Of a DNA stretch of 57,525 nt, positions 1-12,706 are shown piece by piece. Every line of letters starts with the position of its first letter. The first letter of the stretch is position 1. The DNA is from Brachionus plicatilis (Eukaryota > Rotifera > Eurotatoria > Ploima > Brachionidae), in assembly GCA_010279815.1 (NCBI GenBank), contig QEOQ01000353.1:485105-542629 (forward strand), read 5' to 3'. Under the pieces are notes generated by a model. It made no database searches, had not been told where the DNA came from, and saw only the letters and a list, made by a program, of their open reading frames with translations. A program made the translations under genes and the position numbers.

Positions 1-3000
1 CTCCTTCATATTAAAAAAAAATAAATAAATAAAATGAAAAAAAATGTAAAGAAAAATAAGATAAAAAAATTAAAATATAATATAAAAATATAAAAAAGAC
101 AAGAAAATGTTATATTACAATTAAGATACAATTTATCAAAATTTATGTCGGTTAATTGTTATCATTAACAATGAATAGCTATAAGTTCTATTCAATTAAA
201 AAAAAGCATCCTTTAATATTTTTTAGTTCTATGTTACATTAATAATTGTCACTTAATCTTTTAAAATGACAACTAATACTTTTAGATGAAAATTAATATA
301 TTTAATTGACAATTTTTCTGATGACTTTTAAATCAAAATAAATGATTTTTAGAAAATAATTAATTTTAATTAAGAAGACAAAATTAAGAAAAAAGAAATT
401 AAAAAAAATTATATCATTCGATTTTAAATTATAATTATAATTTTTTAAAGCAAAATTTTTTAACATTAAAAATAAAATAAAATTACTTTTTTGCAATTTA
501 GAAGACAACATAATTAAAGTAAAAACAAATTTAAATTCTTTTTTTGTCTTAACGTTTTAGATCAAGAATAGAAGAAATTTTATGTTTTTAAAAGCAAATC
601 ACTTTAATTTTTTTTCAATTTTCTTATGCATTAATTTAAAAACCATTAAAAGAAAAAAAATCAAAATTATTAGACGTAATTGAATGAGCATAATAATAAT
701 AGCTACAAGCTACACTAGCAAGCATGTGTAGCTAAACTAGGTTGGTATCGCTTTCATAGCAGTTTTTAATTCCTTTAGGAAAATTATTAATTTTTTCATT
801 AATATTAAAATATTGCTGCAAGAAGGGATTATTATTTTTAAGATTAGTTTTTTTTAATTCGAATTATAAAAAATGAGTACAAGGTTTTTTTGTTTTTTTA
901 AATTTTTAATAAAGATATTTATTAGATAACCGGTCTAAATTTTTTGTTTTTTACAAAAATAAACTCTTCACTCAGAAAATATCAATATTTATTTTCAATA
1001 AAAAAAAATTTATAAATTAGTAGAGGGTAATTAAATTAATATCTTGAAGCTTTTGAATTTTTAGCCTAAAGCAAAATAGCTAAAAGATATTAAGAACTTT
1101 TTAATAACGAATTGCTTTTAAGCAAATTTGTTAAAATTTATAAAAATATATAAACATATAGAAATAAATTAATAAAGTACTTTCAATCCTCATTTCTTAA
1201 TTGAAAAAATAAACTAATTAAAAATGACTCAAAAAGAGTGAAAAAATTTTGACTCGCTGATCTATGCTAAAATTTAAAAAAAAAATTTATTTTGAATTTT
1301 TTGTCAATTAATTCTTTCAAATTGAATTAAAGCTTATGCTATTAAAATATTTTAATTTTTAATAGTTTATTTTATAAAAAAAAATTAATAAAATAATTTT
1401 TAAACATTTTTCTTTGGTTTACTTCATTTACAACTTAGAATTAAAAAGTGTTTCAAATGTAAATATATTCCTGAAAATTATTTGCTTGTTGAAATATTCA
1501 AAAAATAACTTCATAAAACAAAAAAGTGCTTTAATGGGTCATCAGCAAGTTCCCAACTATTTACTAAAAGTTAAATTGCTAATCAGAAAAAAAAATTTAA
1601 AAATTTATTTTTTGTTAATTTTAAAAAATTATCTTATAAAAATAGTAAAATAAATATTTAATAAATATCTTGTTTTGACTCAATTAACAAAAAAAAAGTT
1701 TTTTTTATTACCATTTTTTTGTCTAGGAATCTATTGACGCATACCTGAGTCTGTCTAAATAATAAATCTTTCTATGCACCTTTATTTTTATTTTTTTAAT
1801 CAAATTCATCAGTTAAATAAAAAAACGAAATTTTAATGCAAATAAAAGAAGAGAATCAGAATTTACGGAATCAAACGTCTCTTTTCTTTATATCAATAAT
1901 AAATTATTCACAAATATAAAAAAAAGTAAATAAAATATTTATTTAAATTTTAATTTATTATTGCTAGAAAAATGTAAATTTGATATTTTATTTATCTTAG
2001 AAACACAAATGCTAGATCAAAAAATGTATTTTCTGTCAAAACTTGAAACCAATTCTAATAAATCAATTCTGGCAATGCATGCACCGTCAGCATTCAAAAA
2101 ATAAATGCAAAATTACGCTAATTTTGGAGCATTTGCCTATAAAATATGATAAAATTTCATTTATTTTTTTTAGGACTAATTATTTTTAAAAAGATTCAAT
2201 TTAAAAAAAAAACATATTTTTTTATTTTAAATTTATTTTAAAAAAATGTTATCTAAAAACAAAAATTCTAATTTGATTTATTGTTTTAATAGGCTAATAA
2301 AAAATGATAAAATTTAATGATTTTTTATTAACTTTACAAGTTCATTTAAACCGAGCAATTATTTTCATATCTTATTTTCATATCTTTATTTATAAGTAGA
2401 TCTGTATTGAAATGAATCTTTTTAACTAAGTCGTTCATCTAACAGGTATATCATATTTCAATTAGTCGAAGGCATTTTCATTGAGGAATTTAATTAAAAA
2501 AATTCTTTTAAACAAAGTTGAAAAAAAAAAAGATATTTTGTTTTAATTAAACAAGATTTTAATTTATGATTGTTGTTTTTTATGAAAGAATGCAAAACAT
2601 TTGAATTTTTCTAATTTAAATTATTTCGAGCGAAAAATTGGATGATTAAATTGAATTTTAAATAGACTGTTTTAATAAAATGAATCCTTACTTTTGCTAT
2701 TTTTAGAAATAAAAAATTGGCTTTACCATTTTAATATTTTAGATCAAAATTTTACCAAGCTCAATCACACAAATTTTTTTCTCACATTTTGCAAACCTTT
2801 TTCAATTCTAGTTCTTCAATTTAAACATATACATCGGATTATTTTGGTTAATTAAAAGTTTTTTTAAAATCTATTTTTATATGTCTAAAAATAAAAATAC
2901 ATAATTTATTTAGTTTATTTTGAAAAATTCTATTTTTATTCTAATTCATAAAAAAAATTCTAATTAAATTTTTTATGTGAATTTTTTACTAATTTTATAC

Positions 3001-3600
3001 TAATGTCTGATAGATAATTATTTATTTAAAATTTATTTAAAAAAATTTAAATTATCATTTTGGCTCAATTCAGTAAGACCTGAAGCTGAGTGTGAGTAAA
3101 AGTGACTACATTTCATTATGGGAACATAAAACCCAAATTGCTGAAAATGTCAAAAAAAATATGAAAATTGATCACCAGCTCAGTAAATGTATATTAATTT
3201 AAAAGAGATTTAAAAAAAAAGGAGCTATCAAAAATGGTATCTCTATTATTTATTGAGTTCTGATAAATGATCCTTTATGGTTCAATTTTGTTAACCATAG
3301 ATTCAAATATTTTACTTTAAATTTTTAAGTGGTACATTCATGACTCGTTCCAAATTAATATGATTATTCAAAATTATAGCCATGTCTGATTCTAAAATTT
3401 ATTTGATTGTTAGAAAGTATTGGAATCATACATTTCAATACATTGACCGGTTAGTGTAAGACTCATCTATGAGAAAAAGAAAGTGAGAGCGAAGAAATAA
3501 AAAGAAAAACTAAAAACTAAATTCACATTAACATTTAAAATTAAATTTAATTATTTTTTTAGTTATTATTTTTATTCTGTTTTATTTTTATTTAATTCTA
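1..3600. other. AT-rich non-coding stretch
   Basis: I see no supported gene. The sequence is homopolymer-rich A/T with short fortuitous ORFs of poly-Lys/Phe/Ile/Asn composition. A short reading frame near 3092-3205 (plus) has a more coding-like composition (Trp, His, Gln and Cys present), but it is under 40 codons with no convincing splice sites, so I do not call it. Confidence 0.6.
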
Positions 3601-3677
3601 TTTAATAATAAAGACACAATCTCGAAAGGGGCCTGAAAGGAAGTAGCTCTCTTCCAACCAGTCCGTCTTAAATCCCC

Positions 3678-3745
<68 letters not shown>
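3600..3745 (+). repeat. Possible LINE 3' end with (ATT)n tail
   Basis: A short, more GC-rich segment (about 3610-3678) runs directly into about 22 uninterrupted ATT triplets (3679-3745). Other places in this window show the same arrangement, including LINE fragments with recognisable coding sequence (36483-36735 and 45366-46130). I therefore read this as a 5'-truncated non-LTR retrotransposon 3' UTR with a microsatellite tail. A plain microsatellite is the alternative. Confidence 0.45.
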
Positions 3746-3750
<5 letters not shown>

Positions 3751-5730
3751 TATGAGCTCATTTATTTACGAATGAATCTATTTATTGAATAACAAAAATT
3801 AAAATAAAAAGAAAGAAAAAAAAATACAAATTAAGTTTATTGTTCTGTCACAATTAAAAAGTTGTTAACCATGTTAGTTAACTATTTACAATTTAAAAAT
3901 TTAAAAACCTTACGATAGATTAAAGATATCATCATCTACAGTTTGGGTTAAAATTAATGAATTTAAATGTTATTCCTTAATTGTATAAAAAATTCATTAT
4001 TTTTAAAAATTTACTAAGAAAAATATCATAATTTTTCAATGATGATATAAAAAAATTTTTTTGTACATAAAAAATTGTATTAAAAAGTTAAATAAGCTTT
4101 TTTCTTAGCTAATCAAAATTTATTCATTGATTTTATTTCATGCGGGACAATTAAAAATTAATAAAACTGAAATTGTTTATAACAATACATGGTAAACTGA
4201 GCTTATAACTTGCCAAATCATAAAGCAACGCTCATGGGAACAAGTAGATGGCCATTTTTTTCCCGTTAATCATTTTTTAATAAACCTTTAAAGTAAAAAA
4301 GCCAAAAAAATAATTTGAATCCAAACAAAATAGATAAAAATCAAAATATCTCTTTAATTAATTTAAATCACTTGAAAGTTTTTACGGTTATAATTTTACA
4401 AAGTGAAATATCTTTAATACAATTTTTTATAAATTGTTGAAAATTTGGCAATAAAAATTTTTAAGAGAATTTTCCAACAGATTTTTAATTTTTAGCCAAA
4501 TAAAGCTCAATATATTTTAATTTTTTTGTTCGATTTTGTTTTCTGATTTTTAAATAAAATTTAAAAGGTTTAATTAAAAAAAGAATTATTGTCAATTTTT
4601 TTGTCAAAATTTAAGTTTACAGTATATTTAATTTCACAATTCAAGTTAATGAAAATATGAAAATTTTAAATTTCGATAAAAAATCCCAATAATTTGGAAT
4701 TTACCTTCAACTTTTTACCCATACCGAAATTCTTGTTACAATTACGAAATTTTAAAAGATATTCTCGGAAAATTGCATAATTTTAATTTAAATAGAACTC
4801 AAAACCCTTGATCAAATCATTACTGCACATCAAAAGTATTTAAAATTATATGATCATTACTAATTTTACCATATTTTTATTTATTCATTAGCTTTTATAA
4901 TATTCAAAAAAAATAATTGGCATTAATTTGATGACCCAGAAGCGTTTTTCATTAAATAAATAATCTAAATTTAATTTAATTTTTTTTGTTTACACCATAA
5001 TTATCTTGTAAAGTTTATTTTTTTGTTGTTTTAAGTTTAACGATTAACCAATTATTCAGATTAATCAGCGCCACTGTTTGGTATAAAAGAATAATTAACA
5101 CATCGTTTATTTAAATTTAAAAATAATTTTTTTTCTTGTATTTTTTTCAGCTTTGCAATTTTTACTTTAAAAGTAAAAGGTAAAAAAGAAAAAAAAACAA
5201 ATTTTTTTAAAATAAACAAAAAATAAAAAACTCTACTTATTTTTTTTTTAAAGTTTTTTGAACTCATGTTTTTTGTTAAATAAATTAGTTCTTAAAGTAG
5301 TAGAAAAAATTGGCTCTTGAGTGTAAAAATTAATGAATATTTTTTCTCAGCTTCATTGGAATGATTTTTTCAAGCCCCTGAAAATTTTTTGTTATAATAA
5401 AATTATTCAATCTCGATCTGAAAAAAAAAATAATTGTTTATACCTTTTTCATTTTTCATTCGATCACATGCTTGATAAATTTTTCCGCTTATTAGAAAAT
5501 TAAATCAAAAAAGTTAAGCATCTTTTCAATATTTTTAAAATTCAACATTTCATATTAATTTTTTACATTTTTAACCGCTTATATTTTTTGTTGATATCTT
5601 ATTTAAATTTAAAGGTAAAAAAAACAGGAAAATTGATATCAATCAATTGGTATCAAATAATTTCATTGAAAAATTATTTGTAATTCAGAAGATAATTGTA
5701 ATAAGATTTTTTCTTCTTTTGAGCTGATTT
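3746..5730. other. AT-rich non-coding stretch
   Basis: No supported gene, RNA or mobile element was recognised. The minus-strand ORF at 5061-5267 is Lys/Phe-rich translation of A/T runs with no splice context. Confidence 0.55.
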
Positions 5731-5906
5731 TTATTTTTTGAACGATGGAGTCTTCCTCTTTTTTTGTTGAGCATTAACAATCGGAACTAAATTTTCTTGT
5801 TCATTTAAATCAGACTCAGAACTTACATTTTGAACTTCGTTTTGATCTGGAACTTTAGTTTTATTGTTTGTTTCTTGCTGAGTTTCCACCGGTTGACACG
5901 ACAAAG
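5731..5906 (-). CDS. Orphan terminal-exon-like ORF, unknown function
   Basis: A minus-strand open frame of 57 codons follows a good acceptor (pyrimidine-rich tract ending in CAG at 5907-5909) and ends at TAA 5731-5733. Its composition is hydrophilic and coding-like (many Gln, Glu, Asn, Ser; a basic tail ending KKRKTPSFKK, resembling a nuclear-localisation signal), unlike the Lys/Phe noise around it. The exon opens with two bases of a split codon, so an upstream exon must end in phase 1. The next gene upstream (6508-7464) has its own stop and no strong phase-1 donor; a weak one (A|GTACCT near its 3' end) could join the two as an alternative isoform. I do not recognise a family. It could also be a pseudo-exon. 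Confidence 0.3.
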
Positions 5907-5999
5907 CTGAAAAACGAAATGGTAAAAAAAATTTTCCAAAGTTTTGAAAAAATAATTCCAAAAAAAAGTTGTCTCATTTTTTCAATTAAATAAGCTGAA

Positions 6000-6490
6000 A
6001 AAAATGATTAAAAATTTTGACATTTATTTTAGAAAATTTAATTTTTAAATGGCTTGAAAAAGGACTCAAAAATCTTTAAAAAAGTTATAATTTTTATCAG
6101 CTTGTCAAGAAAATGATCATAACTATAAATTATAGCTTACATTTTTTTTATAAATAAATTAGAGAAAATTATTAATTTAAAATTTATTTAAAAATTTTGA
6201 CTATTATTTAAAAAAAATAATTTTTCAAATAGCTTGGCAAAACGACACCAAAGTCTTTAAAAAAAAATAATTTTTATCAGTTTGTCAAGAAAATGATCAT
6301 AACTATTAATTATAGCTTATATTTTTTTTGTAAATAAATTAGAGAAAATTATAAATTTAAAATTTATTTAAAAATTTTGACTTTTAATTAAAAAATAATT
6401 TTTATCAGCTTGTCAAGAAAAAGATCAGCCCAAAACTTAAAATTTTTTTGCAAATAAATTAGAGAAAATAATTAATTAAAAATTTATTTA
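6000..6490. repeat. Tandem repeat, about 180-bp unit, three copies
   Basis: Three successive degenerate copies share the landmarks AAAATTTTGAC, TTTTTATCAGCTTGTCAAG, GATCATAACTAT and AAATTAGAGAAAAT. The landmark TTTATCAG..TGTCAAGAAAA recurs near 6096, 6275 and 6400; the third copy is internally shortened. The array lies immediately 3' of the orphan gene at 6508-7464. Confidence 0.75.
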
Positions 6491-6507
6491 ACAAAAAAAA
6501 TAGGCTG

Positions 6508-7464
6508 TCAAGCCAAAGCTAGCTCATATAGAGTAATTTTTTCATTGCGCAAGGTACTAACAGAGGAAACAAAAGAGCTTGTCTCCAAGGGGTTTTCGAG
6601 CTCGTCCAAAAACGCCTTAATTCTGTTCACAATGGCATTAAACTCATTCTTGGATTCAATTTTTCTCAAATTTTTTATTTTCTCATTGATGTCTCTTCTA
6701 ATCCTTTCCTGCACCTTGTCCAGCATGGTCAACTCGCTGAGCTCGCGTATGGAACGCGACTTTTTTTGCTTGGGCTCGGACAAAAATTCATACTTGTCAA
6801 AAAAATCCTCATCCTGACTGACCGAGTCGGTCTGACTGGCCAAATTGAGCATCGCATTGGCACTGCGCCGCCGATGAATGCCAATCCATTTTTCCACATT
6901 CATGGACTTGGCCACAATGGGCCTCTGGCTCCTCATTATTGACTTTGACTGAGTCTTCAGCTCGTTCTGCTCATGTTTAAAATTCCAGTTTATTTTTTTT
7001 TGTGCATCGCTTTCCTTTGGTTTGCTGGCCCTTTTCAGATAAGTGTTGCTCGACTGGGCCGACCTGAACGTGTACTGAGAGTGCTCGGCGCGGTCAGAAA
7101 AAGCCTTGGCCTGCAAGTGGATGTGGTTGCGGGCGGTGGGCGCCGAATGCACCATCTTGTGCCGGTTCTCCACACAAAAACTTGCCGAGTTGAACTCACT
7201 GGACTTGACCAAGGCGCTTTTGCGGGTGCTTTTGGCCGCTTTTTTGTGGTAAGTGGCCAGGATTTTGTCGACCAGGTTGTCGGGCACTCTTCTGCTCAGC
7301 TCCTCGTCATCGAGACTCCGCGTCACTGTCTGCTTGTACTCGAGTTCGATTTTTTTCCTCCGAACTGAGTCGTCTCTGAGCTTTTGTCTGTCGCTTTTGG
7401 TGAACAGCGGCGAGTTGGTGATGGTAATCTTTGGCTTGAGATCATAGGTGGCCTTCAGGAACAT
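6508..7464 (-). CDS. Single-exon orphan protein, 318 aa
   Basis: An uninterrupted minus-strand ORF starts at ATG 7464-7462 and ends at TGA 6510-6508. It is a genuine gene by composition: GC content is clearly above the flanks and codon use is mixed, with no homopolymer amino-acid runs. The product is hydrophilic and strongly basic, with no signal peptide or membrane segment. Residues about 25-50 are rich in Arg/Lys/Glu/Asp. A C-terminal region (about 240-300) rich in Glu, Lys, Arg and Leu is probably helical or coiled coil. Several RRRS/RSQ/KKSR stretches suggest a phosphorylated or cytoskeletal/ciliary-type protein, but that is speculation. I do not recognise a domain. The upstream ATG is used because no coding-like sequence continues past it. 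A three-copy repeat lies just downstream. Confidence 0.75.
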   Translation of the reverse strand: MFLKATYDLKPKITITNSPLFTKSDRQKLRDDSVRRKKIELEYKQTVTRSLDDEELSRRVPDNLVDKILATYHKKAAKSTRKSALVKSSEFNSASFCVENRHKMVHSAPTARNHIHLQAKAFSDRAEHSQYTFRSAQSSNTYLKRASKPKESDAQKKINWNFKHEQNELKTQSKSIMRSQRPIVAKSMNVEKWIGIHRRRSANAMLNLASQTDSVSQDEDFFDKYEFLSEPKQKKSRSIRELSELTMLDKVQERIRRDINEKIKNLRKIESKNEFNAIVNRIKAFLDELENPLETSSFVSSVSTLRNEKITLYELALA

Positions 7465-10400
7465 TGTGAGAGCTAACAGGGCTTAATGCGAGTGGCATGG
7501 GTATGAGCCGAAAGCTTAAAGAAATAAAGTTATTTTCAAAGGCTCAGTTGAGATTAGAAGAAACATTTATAAGGAAAACAAATATTTTTTTAAGCTTTTA
7601 TTATTTCTTTTCTAAAGAATTTTAAATAAAAAAACAAATTCACAAAAATCACCTACAGTTTAGTATAACTATGGAATCAAATGATTATGGTTACAAGATT
7701 GAGCTTACATTTTATTGATTTTGGGCTCGTGATATCCTAACAAGTGCCGAGCGATAACTGCGGGAATGCCAACTAAACCAAGCTGGCTTTTTTGCTTATT
7801 TTTTTTTTTTTTTAATTAAATTTTAAATTAATTTAATATTTGATTTTTGTTTATTGGTACGAAAAGTAAATTCATTAGAAATTTTGCCTAGTATTCGTTT
7901 TTTAAACGAAAGGTATTTTTGTTGTGATAGATGTTTGGCAAAATAGGCAACAGATCTTTTATATTTTCTTGATTTAAAAGTGTTTCTGAGTAAGAGAAAT
8001 TGGCTTTTTTTTTTTTTTCATTTTTAATGAATTTTAAATTCTAAAGAAACAAAAAGTTATTTTTGTCGAAGCCTGGCAAATGTTTTTTTCTTCGGTGGAA
8101 TAACATTTTTTTCTAATTTAATTTTCTAATCTTGCTTTATTAAATTTTAATTCAATAAAAAATATTTATTGAAATTAAATATTTAAACATGTATTTTTAT
8201 TTCGTGGTTTATCTTGTGCAAATGGAATAAAATTCTAAAAACCAGAAAAAAAAACTTTTTTTTTTTAAACAAAAAAATTTTAGAATTTTTTTTTCATAAT
8301 TTCAATAGCTTCAATTAGTAAATCGATCTTTTGATTTGATGACTTTATTAATTTTAAAATTATAAAAATTTTGGCCTAAAAAAAGCGAAAAAAACATGTT
8401 TTTTTTCGGAACAAATACAGGAAATCAATTAAAATGAAATTTTAAAAAGCTTGCTTAAATAAAAAACAACCGAAATCAGGTACATGGAAAAAATTTTCAA
8501 TTATAAAAGGAATATTTTTTTTCTGGATCAAAAGGAAATAATTTAATTGACTAGGACATTAAAATTTCTTTAAAGAATTTATAAAAAAAAAAGCAAATAA
8601 AACCAAAAATGTTAAATAAACTAGAGAACCTATTTTTTGTAAGGAATTTAAAACATTTTTATTCAGCATCCAATGTTCTTTTAAAGATTCACTTGTGATT
8701 ATCATCAAAAATATTTATTCTAAGTGAATTGCTTACTTCTATAATTTTATATCATGTAAAAATATGGAGAATGATAAGACATAAAATCAAATAGCCTTTT
8801 AACTATTAGATGCTTGCTAATTAAGTTTTCTTAAAATTAACTCAGTAAGAAAAAAAATCTGCAGCCTCAGAGTTAAAATACCAAAGCCTTTAAAAACGTA
8901 ATCTTAATATTTAAAAAAGGATAAAAAATATAATAAAAGACCTTAATGCTGAATAATTCAAAACAGAATTAAAAGGTAACAATACTAAAAGGAAATAAAT
9001 ATATATACAAAAAATTTTCAGAAATGAATAATTCAATATTAATCTTTATTATTAAAAAAAACTCACACAAAAAAAAAGACAAAAATCAAATAAAATAAAG
9101 AAATTAAAATAGTAAAATATAAATAGTAACATCCCCGGTATCCCAGGCTCTGTCTCTCTCTCTATTTATGAGAATAATTTTTAATAGATATTTTCCCTTT
9201 ACAAAAAGTTTTATTTTATTAAAAGAATTCTCCAAAATTAAAATCTTCATTTTTTTTTCTGCGCCGAGCTAAATCTCATTAAAAAAATTGAATAAATAAT
9301 CAAAATAAAGTTAAAGAAGTTAAAATAAATTAAAAACTAATTTAAAGATATATAGAAAAAGAAAGTCATAGCGGCATTTATTTTATTATTTGTGTCTCTG
9401 TTACGAGCTAAAGATCTTTCAGAATTTAATACAAAACAAAAATTGAATTAAATTAAAAAAATTAGATTGAAAAAAATAATTAAAAAGATAAAAATTTAAT
9501 AAATAATAAGAAAACGAAAATTAAAATAAACAAATTAAAATGAAAAAAGTGATATCTCCTTTTGACTTTTGATAATCAGAAAACTTTTTTCTAACTTTTA
9601 TTTTTTTAAATAAGAAAAGATACGATTGTTTAGTATCATTTTTATTTTGAGTTTGTTTCCTAATTATTTGACATTGACATTCTGATTTTTTTACTTACTT
9701 TTAATTTCAGACATATTTAATAATTAATAAACTGAATTGAATATTAGAACTTAATTTGTTTAGAAAGCGAAATATTTTGTAAATGCCTACAAACTACACC
9801 GACAAAAAAATGCGATAAAGATTATTTTTTATTTTAAGTTAGTATCTTACTTCCTATCTTTTTCACATCATGTAACCCACTGGGTAAAGTTAGACATATT
9901 TAAAGAAAAAAATCACTGAAATCTTAAATATTTTGATTATACAAGTTATAAACCTCGAAGATTAAATTTCTCATTTTCTAAGCTGAATCTGTCAATTTAT
10001 TAACCTTTTAAATATTTTTTTTTAATACCACACAACCACGCACCAACCTATTTCCTATGACCACTGTAAAGCAGCTATCATAGACGGCTTCCTTAGTAAG
10101 TCGTCTCCGCAAGCCTGATTGCTGAAGCTTATTATTTTTATTTTTATTATTCTAAAAGCTATTTTATACATCTTTACATTAATAAAAAATTAAAAAAAGA
10201 ATCTAAAAATAACTCAAAAGAAGCTAATTAATTTTTAGTCATAAAAAATTTTTGAAATTTTGTTTGAATTTTATTTTTTTATAGCTTTATTTTGTTTCAC
10301 TTAATTTAACTTTTTAAATGAGCTACTCTCTAGATTATCTTAGAAGTAGTAAATAAGCTTCTTTTGTTTTAATTGGTTTTTTTTTTATCAAATTGACTCT

Positions 10401-10670
10401 TATCTTTTGATTCTTAAAACTTTTTTAATTTTTAATTTTTTTATTAATTAATCAATGTTATTATTAAATATTGTTTTTTTCGTTTCAAATTAAATAATTG
10501 ATAAAATTTTGACTAATGGGCAATTTACTGTTATTATTCAACTTTTCAATTATTCAAATAATAGTATTTCTTTCGTCAACTTTTAAAAAAATTAATCACT
10601 AAACAATTAATTATTATAAATTAATTAAGCATTAATTAAGAAAAATTCCTATTTCTTTTTGCTGAACCGA
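7465..10670. other. AT-rich intergenic stretch
   Basis: No gene recognised. A short moderately GC-rich patch at 7720-7790 and a short (TC)n run at 9150-9164 stand out. At 10022-10145 a GC-richer segment ends in a TTATT-rich tail, resembling the LINE 3' ends seen elsewhere. A block at about 8600-8765 shares words (ACTAGAGAACC, TTTATTCTAAGTGAATNGCTTAC) with 31845-31995, so both are copies of one dispersed repeat. Confidence 0.55.
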
Positions 10671-10680
10671 AATCCCTAAA

Positions 10681-10697
10681 CCGGGGCTTCGCCCCGG
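10681..10697. repeat. GC-rich perfect hairpin
   Basis: CCGGGGCTTCGCCCCGG is a 7-bp G/C stem with a 3-nt loop, followed by ACCCC. It stands alone in otherwise A/T-rich DNA. Similar GGGGC-TTCG-CCCC hairpins mark subterminal regions of some DNA transposons, but I cannot delimit an element here. Confidence 0.7.
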
Positions 10698-10799
10698 ACC
10701 CCTTTGATTTTATCTTAAATTTTGTTAAAATAAGATTTCTTTAACTTGCAAATTATATTGTTTTAAAATTTATTCTTATAAAGTAAAAATTCATAGTGA

Positions 10800-11050
10800 A
10801 AAGAATTGAAAAAACTGAAGAAAGTTGAATAACTGTAATAGTTGAATAATTGAAATAATTGAAAGCGTTTTTATATTGATAAAAATTGGAAAAGTTGAAG
10901 AAAGTTGAAGAAAGTTGTACATTTGGAATAGTTGAATAATTGAAATAATTGAAAGCGTTTTTATATTGATATAAATTGAAAAAGTTGAAGAAAGTTGTAC
11001 ATTTGGAATAGTTGAATAGTTAAAATAATTGAGAAAATTGTTAAATACAA
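10800..11050. repeat. Tandem repeat, 80-90-bp unit
   Basis: The word GTTGAATAATTGAAATAATT recurs at 10841 and 10931, with a variant at 11011. Between copies are GAAAGCGTTTTTATATTGAT and GAAGAAAGTTGTACATTTGG. Unit lengths are about 90 and 80 bp; the 10-bp difference is one extra AAAGTTGAAG. The minus-strand ORF across it (10791-11108) is a by-product of the repeat, with no protein signal. Confidence 0.8.
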
Positions 11051-11256
11051 ATTGACCCGAAGTTGAAAAAACATTTTTCAAATTTAAATAATTTTTCAAA
11101 TTGCCCATGCATGTTAGATGAGAATAAAAAAAATAAAAATCTTATTAAAATTGCTAGAAAAATAATAATTTTAATTGTTTTTTCTTCAAAAAAAAAATTG
11201 ATTTTTTAATATTTTAATATTTCAATTAAATTTTAAAATTAAAATAAGGTAAAATT

Positions 11257-11690
11257 GGCATTGTGAATTTTGGTACAAAAAACAAAAACCAAATACTAAA
11301 AATGCCAAAGCTTTAGTTCTGAAGGACCAAAACATGTTCTGTAAATTGTAGCAGCTGTTACATTCTCTGTACCACCAATATACTGATTCTAAAAAACTCT
11401 GCAATATGTCTGCAAAATTCAAATATTGTGAATTTGTGATATTAAAAAAATCCAACTCAACTTTAAGTGGTGCTACAGAAAATGTATCTGTTGTTACAAT
11501 TTACAAAACACGTTTTGTTCAGTCCGAATTAAAGCTCTGGCGTTTTTTAATTTTTTTTTTTTTTTGTACTAAAATTCACATTTTTCTCAAATTTGCAGAA
11601 TTTTTCAGATTAAGTATATTGGTGGTACAAAGGATGTATCAGTTGCTACACTTTACTGAACATGTTGGCCAGGTATTACCGTTTTAGCAA
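11257..11690. mobile_element. Foldback (MITE-like) element, GGCATTGTGAATTTT family
   Basis: The left arm (about 11257-11378) starts GGCATTGTGAATTTTGGTAC and matches the reverse complement of about 11462-11590, ending GTACTAAAATTCACAT. Shared internal words include ACATGTTCTGTAAATTGTA and TGTACCACCAATATACT. A second partial right-arm copy follows at 11600-11690, so the element looks composite. The termini resemble those of the 351-bp element at 43533-43883. It is non-autonomous; the ORFs across it are palindrome artefacts. Confidence 0.65.
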
Positions 11691-12120
11691 TCCAAAATAC
11701 CCAAATGTCGTCTCTACTTAAATCTTTGTCTTTAAACATAATTAATAAAAATTAAATAAAATTAAAATGAATTATTCATTTAAATTTATCAGCCTCAAGT
11801 GTTTGACTATGGGAAACATAGATTCATCTTTTTCGCAAATTTTAGCTACTCCGCCCAACTTTAAATTTTTTATTTAATTTTTTTTTTTTCTATCTTATTT
11901 TTTAATTTTCATTTATCAATTGAATTCTTATTTTTTTAATATTACATTTAGTTGTTTTTTTCTTGAAGAATTTTGAATTTTGAGTGATAATTGACGTTCG
12001 TTTGATGCATTTTAACAAAAACCGAAGTTCGAAAAACTAAGTTTTTCATGCTTGCAATATCAACTTAAAATTATTTTTTTATTTGAAATTGAAAAAATTA
12101 TTTTCGATTAATAAAACAAA
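11670..12120. repeat. Dispersed repeat, copy 1 (copy 2 at 41385-41850)
   Basis: Two widely spaced, collinear, diverged copies share CAATCCAAAATACCCAAATG, CTCTACTTAAATCTTT, CTCCGCCCAACTTTAAATTT, ATTTATCAATTGAATT and TTTTTCATGCTTGC. They extend over about 400 bp in the same orientation. No coding sequence is visible. This is an old transposon or retroelement segment of unknown class. Confidence 0.7.
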
Positions 12121-12706
12121 ATCTTTAAAAAATTTTTTTTACTTATCTTCTTTGACATATAAAATTTAATATTCTTTTTTTTTTAATTAAATTTAACACT
12201 AATAAATATTTATAGATTTTATAAAAAGAAAAAATTATTTGGTGATTAAAAAAAGCTTTAGTGATCACTTTTGATCACATAAAGTTGAAGATAAAAGAAT
12301 TATAACAGTAATTTTAATAATCATTATTAAAATAAAATTTGTTTCGATTTTTTTTTGCTTTCAAATCGAATAAATATTTATAATATTTTTAAAAACTCAT
12401 TTTTCTAAATTTAAAAAGAAATAAAGATTTCATTTAAAATTATTTAAATTTAAATCGTAATAAAATTTGCTTAATTTTTTAGCGAATGCTATGAAAATGA
12501 AGATGAAGAAGCTAAATAAGTTTATTGTTCTAAAATAAATGAATTATTGCCAGACTTAAAAATTTTCTAAATTACTTATAAAATCAAATTAAAATTTTTT
12601 CGGTATTTTTAATTTCGGTTAATATTTTTATTTCGGTCAAAAGCCGAAACCAAATAGGAAAAAAGACCATCGCTTGAAATGAATTACAATTAGACTTTTT
12701 TTTTTT

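Noticed and set aside
3092..3205. Short coding-like plus frame with Trp, His and Cys
   Set aside because: Under 40 codons, no acceptor, donor or family resemblance; kept only as a remark.
6545..7447. Plus-strand ORFs over the 318-aa gene
   Set aside because: Shadows of the minus-strand gene; composition follows its complementary codons.
10791..11108. 105-codon minus ORF with repeated Ile/Ser/Asn blocks
   Set aside because: It translates the 80-90-bp tandem repeat; the amino-acid repeats come from DNA periodicity and there is no domain.
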